From positions 1 through 33,654 of the IMG/VR virus record IMGVR_UViG_3300042507_001755: a DNA stretch of 33,654 nucleotides, one strand, 5' to 3'. Each line of letters starts with the position of its first letter. Position 1 is the first letter of the stretch. Positions 25,210 to 31,225 of the stretch are shown one piece after another. The stretch is from a virus. A program made the translations under genes and the position numbers. The notes below the pieces were generated by a model. That model saw nothing but the letters and a program-made list of their open reading frames with translations. It did no database searches and was not told the DNA's origin.

Positions 25210-25343
25210 AGGGCATTAGGAAAAAATTAAAAAATTGGCTTTGGTAAAGCGAAACTAATACTTTTTGGTTTTATAGAGGGTAGGCCCCTAACATAAGTCA
25301 GAAATGGCGTTTTTTGACACATATTAAGTTTACCAATAGAAAA
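25210..25343. other. Gap between the terminase genes, possible packaging signal
   Basis: These 134 bases separate the small and large terminase genes. On the minus strand a 31-codon open frame runs 25322-25227 (MCQKTPFLTYVRGL onward), but it has no recognisable support. The GC content is raised around the middle (gggtaggcccctaac). A cos or pac site often lies near the small subunit gene, so this is a candidate; nothing in the sequence proves it. Confidence 0.35.
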
Positions 25344-25880
25344 CTATTCCTCGAACTCATCTTGGTCGTTCATATCTAACAACTCTCCTTTGCTATGGTC
25401 ATATAACGGAATCTCTGGTACCTCGGAAGCCAATGTGGCTGGAACAGTAAAGCTGTTATCTTTCTGAGTATCGAAGTTTATTATATTCTCATCACCATCG
25501 AGCTGCTTCTGCAAGTTAGGTAATTCCGATGGCTTCACTACGTTCACCGTAATCTGCTTCACCACATCTCCCTCATGTGCCACCTCAGTCTTTTCAATGT
25601 ACCCTCTTCTCTTGCCCTTAGTTTTAAGCAAAAACATGGTGGCCAAAGTATCACCCTTAGTAATCCTCTCCATCAATTTATGCTCCCCCCAGTCTAACAT
25701 AATCTCCTCTGGCTCTATTTCAGCCAAAGCCTTCTTAAACTCAGTATCATTCTTCATCCAATTCTGATACATAGTCCTACTAATCCCACACGCTTGACAA
25801 GCAATCGTAATATTTCCAAAATTCTCCCTATAAGCAATGATAAATGCTTCTTTCGTTATATCCTTAAACTCTGCGTTCAT
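25344..25880 (-). CDS. terS: Terminase small subunit
   Basis: The ATG at 25880 (MNAEFKDITKEAF) is chosen; the open frame extends to a TTG at 25916 inside the upstream gene. Residues about 8-50 form a helix-turn-helix (FIIAYRENFGNITIACQACGISRTMYQNWMK), the DNA recognition part of small terminases that replicate host homeodomain-like folds. A helical oligomerisation region follows (MLDWGEHKLMERITKGDTLATMFLLKTKGKRRGY), and the last 40 residues are acidic, where the large subunit probably binds. At 178 residues it is of normal length. Confidence 0.88.
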   Translation of the reverse strand: MNAEFKDITKEAFIIAYRENFGNITIACQACGISRTMYQNWMKNDTEFKKALAEIEPEEIMLDWGEHKLMERITKGDTLATMFLLKTKGKRRGYIEKTEVAHEGDVVKQITVNVVKPSELPNLQKQLDGDENIINFDTQKDNSFTVPATLASEVPEIPLYDHSKGELLDMNDQDEFEE

Positions 25881-25881
25881 A

Positions 25882-26076
25882 TTATCTGTTTTTGGTTGGC
25901 GTTCTAATAGACACAATACTCACTACCTTATCTACCTTGATGTTGTTAAACCCAAGCCAGTTGCCACATTTCCTACACTCATACTGCACCTCCCTAATCT
26001 GACTGCTCCAAACATACTCCTCCTGGACAACACCACATTTGCACTTATAGTTTCTCTTTGCACAAGTATCTTTCAT
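25882..26076 (-). CDS. Zinc-ribbon protein, first gene of the late block (64 aa)
   Basis: The ATG at 26076 (MKDTCAKRNYKCKCG) lies 6 bases after a promoter-like -7 box, so its mRNA may be nearly leaderless. Cys12-x-Cys14 and Cys34-x2-Cys37 with intervening beta strands form a zinc ribbon. A fifth Cys is at residue 5. The gene ends 1 base before the small terminase start. Zinc ribbons often bind DNA or proteins; a role in late transcription or packaging recognition is possible but not shown. Confidence 0.72.
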   Translation of the reverse strand: MKDTCAKRNYKCKCGVVQEEYVWSSQIREVQYECRKCGNWLGFNNIKVDKVVSIVSIRTPTKNR

Positions 26077-26082
26077 AGAAGT

Positions 26083-26113
26083 CAAAGCTACAACTATTAT
26101 ACCAAAACAACAA
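26083..26113 (-). promoter_or_regulatory. Late promoter of Bacteroidota type
   Basis: On the minus strand TTG (26113-26111), a 20-base spacer and TAGCTTTG (26090-26083) match TTG-N19/20-TAnnTTTG exactly. It lies directly before the first leftward gene and could drive terminase through tail genes. The start point would fall about at the ATG at 26076. Confidence 0.65.
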
Positions 26114-26607
26114 TACAAAAGTTAAAATTGGTGAAAACAATGTTTTATATCAAAAATGTGAAGGGCACATCAGCGTTGCACCATTGATTACACGAATAAA
26201 CAAGGTAGGGGGTATAGTGGTATAAATTAACATATATAACACACTGATATTCAATAGTCGAATTGTCTTATAATTACCATTATGTTAAGTAGGTAGCTTA
26301 TTGGTATAGTATTTAGTAAGTATTTATGCATACAATTCATTACTCTGTCATTTGCGGAACATAACACCGACCTACAAAATGAATAGCTACACTATTGGTA
26401 AAGTATGGACAATATAATATAAACTATATTATTTATTTAAGTATATATTATATATTATATTCTATATTATATCTTATATTATATATTATATATTATATAC
26501 TATATATATTGTATAATATATACGGAATGAATAAGCATGGTAAAGATTATATACCAATGGTATGAATTTAGACTGAAAACTATTTTAATATTTTTTTATC
26601 TTTTTTA
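26114..26607. other. Divergent intergenic control region
   Basis: No convincing gene is present in these roughly 490 bases. Copies of an (A)TTGGTA motif occur at about 26299 and 26394 with an inverted copy (TACCAAT) near 26552, which could be operators. A very AT-rich block lies at 26416-26523. The region separates the leftward late promoter from the rightward cassette promoter, so it probably carries control sites for one or both. Confidence 0.5.
26416..26523. repeat. AT-only imperfect TATATTA repeats
   Basis: About 105 bases consist almost only of A and T, built from imperfect TATATTA/TATAATA units in alternating order. This would melt easily and can form cruciform or hairpin structures. 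It may be a DNA-unwinding element or simply a low-complexity spacer created by slippage. Confidence 0.7.
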
Positions 26608-26637
26608 TTGTTATTTCATTTATGTACCATAATTTTA
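26608..26637 (+). promoter_or_regulatory. Promoter of the amidoligase cassette
   Basis: TTG at 26608-26610, a 19-base spacer and TAATTTTA at 26630-26637 fit TTG-N19-TAnnTTTG with one mismatch. It lies 31 bases before the first gene of the cassette. A T-rich tract (ttttttatc) lies just upstream. Confidence 0.6.
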
Positions 26638-26668
26638 GCATGGCATATAAAACCAATGCCGTTTAATT

Positions 26669-26779
26669 ATGGAAAACTTATTGCAATTTCTATTCCCGAT
26701 TCAATTAATATTATTCGGGGTGTTCTTGTTCTTTGTAGGAAAATACATTTATATAACAATTAAAAACAAGCAATCATGA
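26669..26779 (+). CDS. Tiny membrane peptide 1 of the amidoligase cassette (36 aa)
   Basis: The peptide starts MENLLQFLFP, continues with one long hydrophobic segment (residues about 4-28) and ends in a basic KNKQS. The stop overlaps the next start (ATGA), so the two tiny genes are coupled. It has no homologue I recognise. It may anchor or regulate the enzymes of the cassette, be a toxin-like peptide, or be the substrate; none is shown. Confidence 0.55.
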   Translation: MENLLQFLFPIQLILFGVFLFFVGKYIYITIKNKQS

Positions 26780-26880
26780 ACCAGTTTATTTCATTGGGTG
26801 AATTCATTTTGATTATTCTTATCTGTTATCCTTTTATAGTATTAGGGAAAACTTTGGTAGAACATATCAAGGAAAAGTAA
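26776..26880 (+). CDS. Tiny membrane peptide 2 of the amidoligase cassette (34 aa)
   Basis: After MNQFISLGEF comes a single transmembrane stretch (residues about 8-24, FILIILICYPFIVLG) and a charged tail (EHIKEK). Its ATG overlaps the upstream stop by 4 bases. It lies 22 bases before the amidoligase gene, on the same strand and after the cassette promoter. Function unknown; the coupling to the enzyme genes is the main clue. Confidence 0.55.
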   Translation: MNQFISLGEFILIILICYPFIVLGKTLVEHIKEK

Positions 26881-26902
26881 AAACCATAAAACACAACACA
26901 AC

Positions 26903-28177
26903 ATGGAAAACACAACACAAACAACATTTAGACAATCTATTGCCAATTTGCGCATAATGATTGACTTAATTAACGTATCAATTCGTGAAGGATATTTGCG
27001 AAGGGATTATAAAGAAGATAAGGGAAACAATTACGAAAGTATTGTATTAACTGAATCGGGGTATTATGCATTTAACGACGATTGTATTATTGCAGAAGAT
27101 AGGGTATTTCATGAAATAGAAGATAGGGACGAATATGTATTCGACGAAATAGACGAATGCTATATATGCGAAGGGAATGCGGTATATGTACAAGGACGAA
27201 GAACGGGATTCAATACGCATATTGATAATTGTAACCACCATAACGAAATATATCGTTATGAAGGAGAATATATCAATGGTGCATATATGGATTATAATAA
27301 TTTAGTATTCGATTGCCGTGGTAATATAGGGCATACGGACGACTTATATTATTGGGAATGCGACGGAGAATATCATGATGAACCAGAAGACGAAGAAGAC
27401 GAAGAAGACGAAGACGATTCCGATATGGAATCAGCATTTATAAACTCCTATTCATTCCGTCCATCCATGAAATTTTGCTCATTATCTAATGAGAATTCAA
27501 ATGCGCCATTTTTTGGGATTGAATTAGAAGTAGAAAGGAAAAATAGTAATGGATTAAAGCATAAATACATGGCGGGATTGATTAAGCATGAACATTGGTA
27601 TTTCAAAACTGATGGTAGCTTGACTGATGGATTCGAAATTGTTAGCCATCCAATGACATTTAATTATATCAAGCAAAGTGAAAAGACTTTTGCCGATTCT
27701 TTAAAATTATTAGTCGAAAACGGGTATAATAGTTACGACGCTAATACATGCGGGATGCATATACATATTAGTAAAGCAAATTTTACTACATGGCATTTAT
27801 ATCGATTCCTTAAATTCTTTGTAGAGAATAAAGAATTTATTGTGTCTATTTCACAAAGGAAAATGGAAAAATTGCAAAAATGGGCAAATATAGAAGACGA
27901 AAACGATTCGTCATTAATCTATAAAGCAAAGAAAAAAGACGGAAACGATAAAAGGTATGTCGCAATTAATCTACAGAATAAAGCTACAATTGAAATTCGC
28001 ATATTTAGAGGAACATTAAATTTAAATTCATTCATGAAAAACATTGAATTTGCGCATTCTTTATTCATGTACACAAAAGAGAATAAAGATATTTCATTGG
28101 ATGGATTCAAAATGTACCTTGAATCTTCATGCGACTATTCTAACTTAAAAAAATTCATTAACTTAAAAAACTTATAA
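26903..28177 (+). CDS. Amidoligase-family enzyme with N-terminal Cys-rich region
   Basis: Residues about 200-424 match the Amidoligase_2 (COOH-NH2 ligase, glutamine synthetase-like fold) family. Visible motifs are FGIELEVE at 204-211, KTDGSL then GFEIVSHP at 235-250, CGMHIHIS at 283-290, RYVAIN at 351-356 and IEIRIFRGTLN at 363-373. Family members use ATP to join a carboxyl to an amine, making peptide-like amide bonds. Residues about 85-155 have several Cys/His (CYIC, NCNHH, WECDGEYH) that could bind zinc, and 161-175 is a very acidic linker. Only 3 of 18 Arg codons are AGA here, against 13 of 20 in dnaB, which suggests transfer from another genome. The next gene encodes a class II glutamine amidotransferase. 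Confidence 0.85.
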   Translation: MENTTQTTFRQSIANLRIMIDLINVSIREGYLRRDYKEDKGNNYESIVLTESGYYAFNDDCIIAEDRVFHEIEDRDEYVFDEIDECYICEGNAVYVQGRRTGFNTHIDNCNHHNEIYRYEGEYINGAYMDYNNLVFDCRGNIGHTDDLYYWECDGEYHDEPEDEEDEEDEDDSDMESAFINSYSFRPSMKFCSLSNENSNAPFFGIELEVERKNSNGLKHKYMAGLIKHEHWYFKTDGSLTDGFEIVSHPMTFNYIKQSEKTFADSLKLLVENGYNSYDANTCGMHIHISKANFTTWHLYRFLKFFVENKEFIVSISQRKMEKLQKWANIEDENDSSLIYKAKKKDGNDKRYVAINLQNKATIEIRIFRGTLNLNSFMKNIEFAHSLFMYTKENKDISLDGFKMYLESSCDYSNLKKFINLKNL

Positions 28178-28179
28178 TT

Positions 28180-28914
28180 ATGTGCATAATAGCTATTCAG
28201 CCAATGGGCGTTAAAATTAAAGAATCAACATTGCAAAATTGTTGGAATGCCAATAAAGATGGCGCGGGAATCATGTATGTTGAAAATGGAAAAATTATTG
28301 TCAATAAAGAGATGCATTCATTTAGTGAATTCATGAAACTGAAAAAACATGCCGACAAAGTGAATTCTAATATTGTTATGCATTTTAGAATTGCTACCAG
28401 TGGCGGGGTGAATGATAGGAATTGCCATCCATTTAGAATCAATAATGACCTTTACTTTTGTCACAATGGAATTTTAGATATTGACGTTCCAATGAATTCT
28501 AATATTAACGATACGCAAATTTTCAATAATTCATTTATGAAAGGATTGCCTAATAATTTTGTGCAAAATGATACTATTATGGGATTGCTTGAATATACAA
28601 TAGGCAACCGAAATAAATTCGTTTTCATGGATCATGAAGGCCAATTTTATATCCTCAATGAAAATGCGGGAAAATGGGATAATGGCGCATGGTTTTCTAA
28701 TGAATCATATAAAAAGCAATCTTATACATATTACCCTAAAAAATGGGATTTTTATGGCAAAGAAAAAAAGGACGAATCCTATTCGATTGAAGATGAATTG
28801 GAAATTTGCGAATCATGTAATGAGATGCATTTAATTGACGATATGGTGCATGATAATTATTTTGATATGTTATTATGTTCAAAATGCAGCGAATGGGTGC
28901 TTGAGGAAAAATAA
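28180..28914 (+). CDS. Class II glutamine amidotransferase with C-terminal zinc motif
   Basis: The N-terminus is MCIIAIQ, so Cys2 is exposed as the nucleophile after Met removal. Further family motifs are DGAGIMY at 27-33, MHFRIATSGG at 67-76, HPF at 83-85, CHNGIL at 94-99 and NDTQIF at 110-115. Such domains release ammonia from glutamine for a partner enzyme. Residues 210-236 add Cys-x2-Cys twice, a probable zinc ribbon. The gene follows the amidoligase by 2 bases, so the pair is coexpressed and probably works together, the amidotransferase supplying ammonia or using a gamma-glutamyl substrate. A terminator follows at once. Confidence 0.87.
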   Translation: MCIIAIQPMGVKIKESTLQNCWNANKDGAGIMYVENGKIIVNKEMHSFSEFMKLKKHADKVNSNIVMHFRIATSGGVNDRNCHPFRINNDLYFCHNGILDIDVPMNSNINDTQIFNNSFMKGLPNNFVQNDTIMGLLEYTIGNRNKFVFMDHEGQFYILNENAGKWDNGAWFSNESYKKQSYTYYPKKWDFYGKEKKDESYSIEDELEICESCNEMHLIDDMVHDNYFDMLLCSKCSEWVLEEK

Positions 28915-28936
28915 TTGTGTGTTTTCTTTTGTGTGT

Positions 28937-28966
28937 GCATGGCCTGAAATATGGCCATGCTTTTTT
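28937..28966 (+). terminator. Terminator of the amidoligase cassette
   Basis: GCATGGCC at 28937-28944 pairs perfectly with GGCCATGC at 28953-28960 around an 8-base loop, followed by six T. It closes the cassette and keeps its transcription separate from the early block that starts near 29.4 kb. Confidence 0.92.
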
Positions 28967-28985
28967 AGTTTATGACCTTATCAAT

Positions 28986-29015
28986 AAATAAGCCAAAATA
29001 AGACGAAATAAGACG
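28986..29015. repeat. Three tandem 10-bp repeats (AAATAAGACG)
   Basis: Consecutive copies at 28986, 28996 and 29006 read AAATAAGCCA, AAATAAGACG and AAATAAGACG. The exact 10-bp period places them on one face of the helix, as for a cooperatively bound protein. Confidence 0.75.
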
Positions 29016-29106
29016 ATTAAAATATAAAATAATGGTAATACCTTATAAACATAATAGAAGCCCGTAAAATGGCTAAAAATAGGCAAAGAATTGATTTTTA
29101 CTTGCT

Positions 29107-29144
29107 TGTCATGATATGTCATGTTATGTCAATACTTTATTGAC
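29107..29144. repeat. TGTCAT repeats at 10-bp spacing with inverted arm
   Basis: TGTCAT occurs at 29107 and 29117 and TGTCAA at 29127, all 10 bp apart. The last also pairs with TTGAC at 29140-29144 across 7 bases (GTCAA-N7-TTGAC). This resembles an operator bound by a dimeric or cooperative regulator. Confidence 0.65.
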
Positions 29145-29187
29145 GTTGCAACATTGATTGATATGCAGCTACTTATCAGTTACCCAT

Positions 29188-29303
29188 GCCAAAAACCCGC
29201 CAAAAATCTTCTATAGGTATAGCCAAAAATCCAGCAAAAACTCCCCAAAAATCTGCCAAAAACCCCCTAAAAATCTGTGACAAAAACTTTTTACGGACAA
29301 AAA
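29188..29303. repeat. Phased A5 tracts with an 11-bp repeat unit (bent DNA)
   Basis: A5 runs start at 29191, 29202, 29225, 29236, 29247, 29258, 29269, 29282 and 29299. Most steps are exactly 11 bp and one is 23 (about 2x11). The unit is close to GCCAAAAATCT. A-tracts repeated in phase with the helix are known to curve DNA strongly. They could help open an origin, wrap a control complex, or be iterons for a phage initiator. Confidence 0.85.
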
Positions 29304-29388
29304 TCTTTTACCATTTAACAATAAATTAACTAAAATAAATGAAATTATAACAAAAAACCTTTAATTTTACCAAACTAAACCAAAACAA

Positions 29389-29595
29389 ATGCACCAATTA
29401 ATTACCTTAACCCATGCAATGAAGTGTGCTATTACTGGCATACTCATTGACAAAGGCGAACAAGCCTATTACAATTACGAGACAAAAAACTGCATACATC
29501 CCTTGGAGTATGAGTCAAACATGAGCAAAGCTAAAATAGGAGACCCAAAAACTTATTTCAGCAGATTATCTAAACTAAACACCAAAAATACTTAG
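29389..29595 (+). CDS. Hypothetical protein, first gene of the early block (68 aa)
   Basis: It starts after an A-rich leader (aaaccaaaacaaATG). The product has a short motif (KCAITGILIDKGEQAYYNY) with two Cys and an aromatic-rich middle, then a basic end. I do not recognise a family. As the first gene after the control region it is probably made very early and could act on the host. Confidence 0.62.
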   Translation: MHQLITLTHAMKCAITGILIDKGEQAYYNYETKNCIHPLEYESNMSKAKIGDPKTYFSRLSKLNTKNT

Positions 29596-29597
29596 AT

Positions 29598-29735
29598 ATG
29601 CCATTTTCTACTTGCTGTGGAGCACACACCAATTACCCAGAAATTAACCTATGCCCAGAGTGCTTAGAGTACTGCGACTGGGAAGATGAAGAAGAAACCA
29701 ACGAAGAAACAACAACAACACCAAAAAACCCATAA
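29598..29735 (+). CDS. Small Cys-rich zinc-finger-like protein (45 aa)
   Basis: This short ORF reads MPFSTCCGAHTNYPEINLCP and then ECLEYCDWEDEEE before a Thr-rich end. Five Cys (6, 7, 19, 22, 26) and a His at 10 could bind one zinc. It begins 2 bases after the upstream stop and stops 1 base before the next start, the tight packing expected of a real gene. Confidence 0.65.
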   Translation: MPFSTCCGAHTNYPEINLCPECLEYCDWEDEEETNEETTTTPKNP

Positions 29736-29736
29736 C

Positions 29737-29937
29737 ATGAAAAACCTACAATTTATCGAAGAGCTCGACTTTTTACTTAACGAAACTTTTTATTTTACCA
29801 GACAAGACGGAATGATTGTCTCTGGGTCAATGTCAAAAGATTATGATAAGGCGTATTCAATATACAGCAATATTATAAAAGGACAACCTAAGAGTCAAGA
29901 GAAAGTCTTGTTCGAGGTACTAATCCCATCAAACTAA
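29737..29937 (+). CDS. Hypothetical early protein (66 aa)
   Basis: The ATG at 29737 (MKNLQFIEELDFLL) is chosen because it directly follows the stop of the upstream gene; the open frame reaches back to 29686 inside that gene. The product is mixed alpha/beta with TFYFTRQDGMIVSGSMSKDYDKA. No family is recognised. Confidence 0.62.
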   Translation: MKNLQFIEELDFLLNETFYFTRQDGMIVSGSMSKDYDKAYSIYSNIIKGQPKSQEKVLFEVLIPSN

Positions 29938-29941
29938 ACAA

Positions 29942-30178
29942 ATGAATCAAAAACTATCCCTTGAACAAAAGAAGAAAGGCATCAAAGAAGAGTTTACTTA
30001 TGTAAACAGCAACGGCAGAATCTCAAAACAATACACCTACAAAGGCATGATTATCAAATGGGATAACATGATACTAAATGGTAAATGGTTTTACTGGAGA
30101 CATAGCTATTACGCCTCACTTGATGCAGCAGTACAAGGAATAGACAGACACTTAAAAATTTATAACAAAAACAAATAA
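29942..30178 (+). CDS. Hypothetical basic protein (78 aa)
   Basis: A Lys-rich N-terminus is followed by a beta-hairpin-like region (FTYVNSNGRISKQYTYKGMIIKW) and WFYWRHSYYASLDAAVQGIDRHL. The aromatic and basic makeup would suit nucleic acid contact. Spacing to both neighbours is 2-4 bases. No family is recognised. Confidence 0.65.
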   Translation: MNQKLSLEQKKKGIKEEFTYVNSNGRISKQYTYKGMIIKWDNMILNGKWFYWRHSYYASLDAAVQGIDRHLKIYNKNK

Positions 30179-30180
30179 AC

Positions 30181-30474
30181 ATGGAAAACCAAGAAGTAGA
30201 ATTAGTAGAAAGAGAATTAACACCTATTTTCCCTTGTGAGTGGTGCTTTAAGTTTGGCGATAATGAGCCACAAGTATTCGCAGCAACTAACGAAAAGATA
30301 GATGGTCAAGAACCAGCTATTAGATTAGTACTTGCTAACACAGAAGAAACAACTGTAACATTCCAGGACGGAGATAAGGCGTTCACATTATTCTGTAGAC
30401 CATTGACAGAAGCAGGACAAGTATTAATTAACCAAAACAACCAACTACAAGATGATTCAAGTAACGGATTATAG
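30181..30474 (+). CDS. Hypothetical acidic early protein (97 aa)
   Basis: The product is acidic with beta-type strands (PAIRLVLANTEETTVTFQDGDKAFTLFC) and a CEWC pair near residues 19-22. Its last 23 bases overlap the next gene. Acidic small early proteins sometimes mimic DNA or block host enzymes; that is only a possibility here. Confidence 0.65.
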   Translation: MENQEVELVERELTPIFPCEWCFKFGDNEPQVFAATNEKIDGQEPAIRLVLANTEETTVTFQDGDKAFTLFCRPLTEAGQVLINQNNQLQDDSSNGL

Positions 30475-30652
30475 AGCAATGCTGAGACATGGAGATATGA
30501 AAAAAATCTGTGCTATCACTGGACTTTCACCATACCTATTAAAGACAAGATTAGAGAAGCACGATTACGAGACAGTTGAGATAGTAAAAACTTACTATGC
30601 CAACAAGTTAAAAGCACTAAAAAACCAAATCAATGACTATAGCGAAATTTAG
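30452..30652 (+). CDS. Small helix-turn-helix-like protein (66 aa)
   Basis: The segment GDMKKICAITGLSPYLLKTRLEKHDYETVEIVKTYYANK (residues about 14-52, quoted as two parts: GDMKKICAITGLSP and YLLKTRLEK) has the helix, tight turn and recognition helix pattern of small DNA-binding proteins. It overlaps both neighbours. It could control early or replication genes. The fold call is by pattern only. Confidence 0.58.
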   Translation: MIQVTDYRAMLRHGDMKKICAITGLSPYLLKTRLEKHDYETVEIVKTYYANKLKALKNQINDYSEI

Positions 30653-31004
30653 AATGCCACGCAAGTCTTTATTAAGTCCTAAGAACTATGAGATAAATCA
30701 ATCTACAGTTGAAAATGTTATGAATAAAGTAGCTACAATATTTGATATAAAAGTAGCAGCTTTAACAAAAAAAGGTAGATATAGAGAGCAAGTATTAGCA
30801 CGAAATATGTGCTTTTATATCCTTCATGTTCATTATAAACAAAAATCTGCTCAAATCGCACCATACTTTAACAGAGATAGGACTACAGTTTTACATGGAA
30901 TAAACACTTGCTTAAATGACCTTGCAGTAGTTCCTTATTACATGGAAAAATTCCAAGCAGTTAAAAGTTTAATTAAGATTCCAAAATTATATTCAGACAA
31001 ATAA
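30633..31004 (+). CDS. Stand-alone DnaA domain IV-like DNA-binding protein
   Basis: Residues about 48-108 match the DnaA C-terminal DNA-binding domain in order: RYREQVLARNMCFYILHVHY (helix with the conserved Arg), then SAQIAPYFNRDRTTVLHGI, close to the DnaA signature DHTTVLHA, then a closing helix. The AAA+ domain is absent; the 123 residues are only this domain plus a basic N-terminus. In DnaA this part binds the origin boxes. Here it may bind the phage control region or compete with host DnaA at its boxes. Confidence 0.82.
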   Translation: MTIAKFRMPRKSLLSPKNYEINQSTVENVMNKVATIFDIKVAALTKKGRYREQVLARNMCFYILHVHYKQKSAQIAPYFNRDRTTVLHGINTCLNDLAVVPYYMEKFQAVKSLIKIPKLYSDK

Positions 31005-31015
31005 AAACAAACACT

Positions 31016-31225
31016 ATGTATTCTACATTTCACCAACTATCAGAACAAGACAAAAAGCTATTTGTAGCTAAGATTCTACATGAGATTAACTACAGCCAAG
31101 AGTCTTATAACCTAATCAGTAGATTAGTAAACTATTGGGAACACAATCCAATAGTAGAAGCATCCTATTTTAACCAATCAATTAACACAACCAAAAAACT
31201 AAATTATGAGCACAGAACTAACTAA
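31016..31225 (+). CDS. Hypothetical helical protein (69 aa)
   Basis: The protein is mainly helical (LSEQDKKLFVAKILHEINYSQESYNLISRLVNYWEHN) with no recognised motif. It starts 11 bases after the DnaA-like gene and overlaps the next start by 20 bases, so the three are cotranscribed. Function unknown. Confidence 0.62.
   Translation: MYSTFHQLSEQDKKLFVAKILHEINYSQESYNLISRLVNYWEHNPIVEASYFNQSINTTKKLNYEHRTN

Larger units (their letters stand above)
28967..29388. other. Repeat-rich noncoding control region (possible origin)
   Basis: No gene is seen in these about 420 bases on either strand. It contains three kinds of ordered repeats, described separately (28986-29015, 29107-29144, 29188-29303), all with a period near one helical turn. 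The early block begins right after it, so it must hold the early promoter and its control. A TAATTTTA box at 29362 lacks a clear upstream TTG. Ordered repeats and bent DNA are also common at phage origins. Confidence 0.6.

Noticed and set aside
24875-25216. 113-codon minus-strand frame over the start of the large terminase gene
   Set aside because: Lies wholly over the well-supported terminase frame and has low-complexity Arg/Lys composition without a motif.
25227-25322. 31-codon open frame on the minus strand between the terminase genes
   Set aside because: Very short, no recognisable motif, and in a place where a packaging site is as likely; kept only as a remark on the gap.
25881-25916. 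Longer small terminase starting at TTG 25916
   Set aside because: Extra residues lie within the zinc-ribbon gene; the ATG at 25880 fits the gene order.
26077-26118. Longer zinc-ribbon protein with a hydrophobic N-terminus
   Set aside because: Needs a TTG start inside the promoter-like region; the ATG at 26076 matches the promoter spacing.
29362-29369. TAATTTTA box as the early promoter
   Set aside because: No TTG or similar box lies 19-20 bases upstream, so support is too weak to call.
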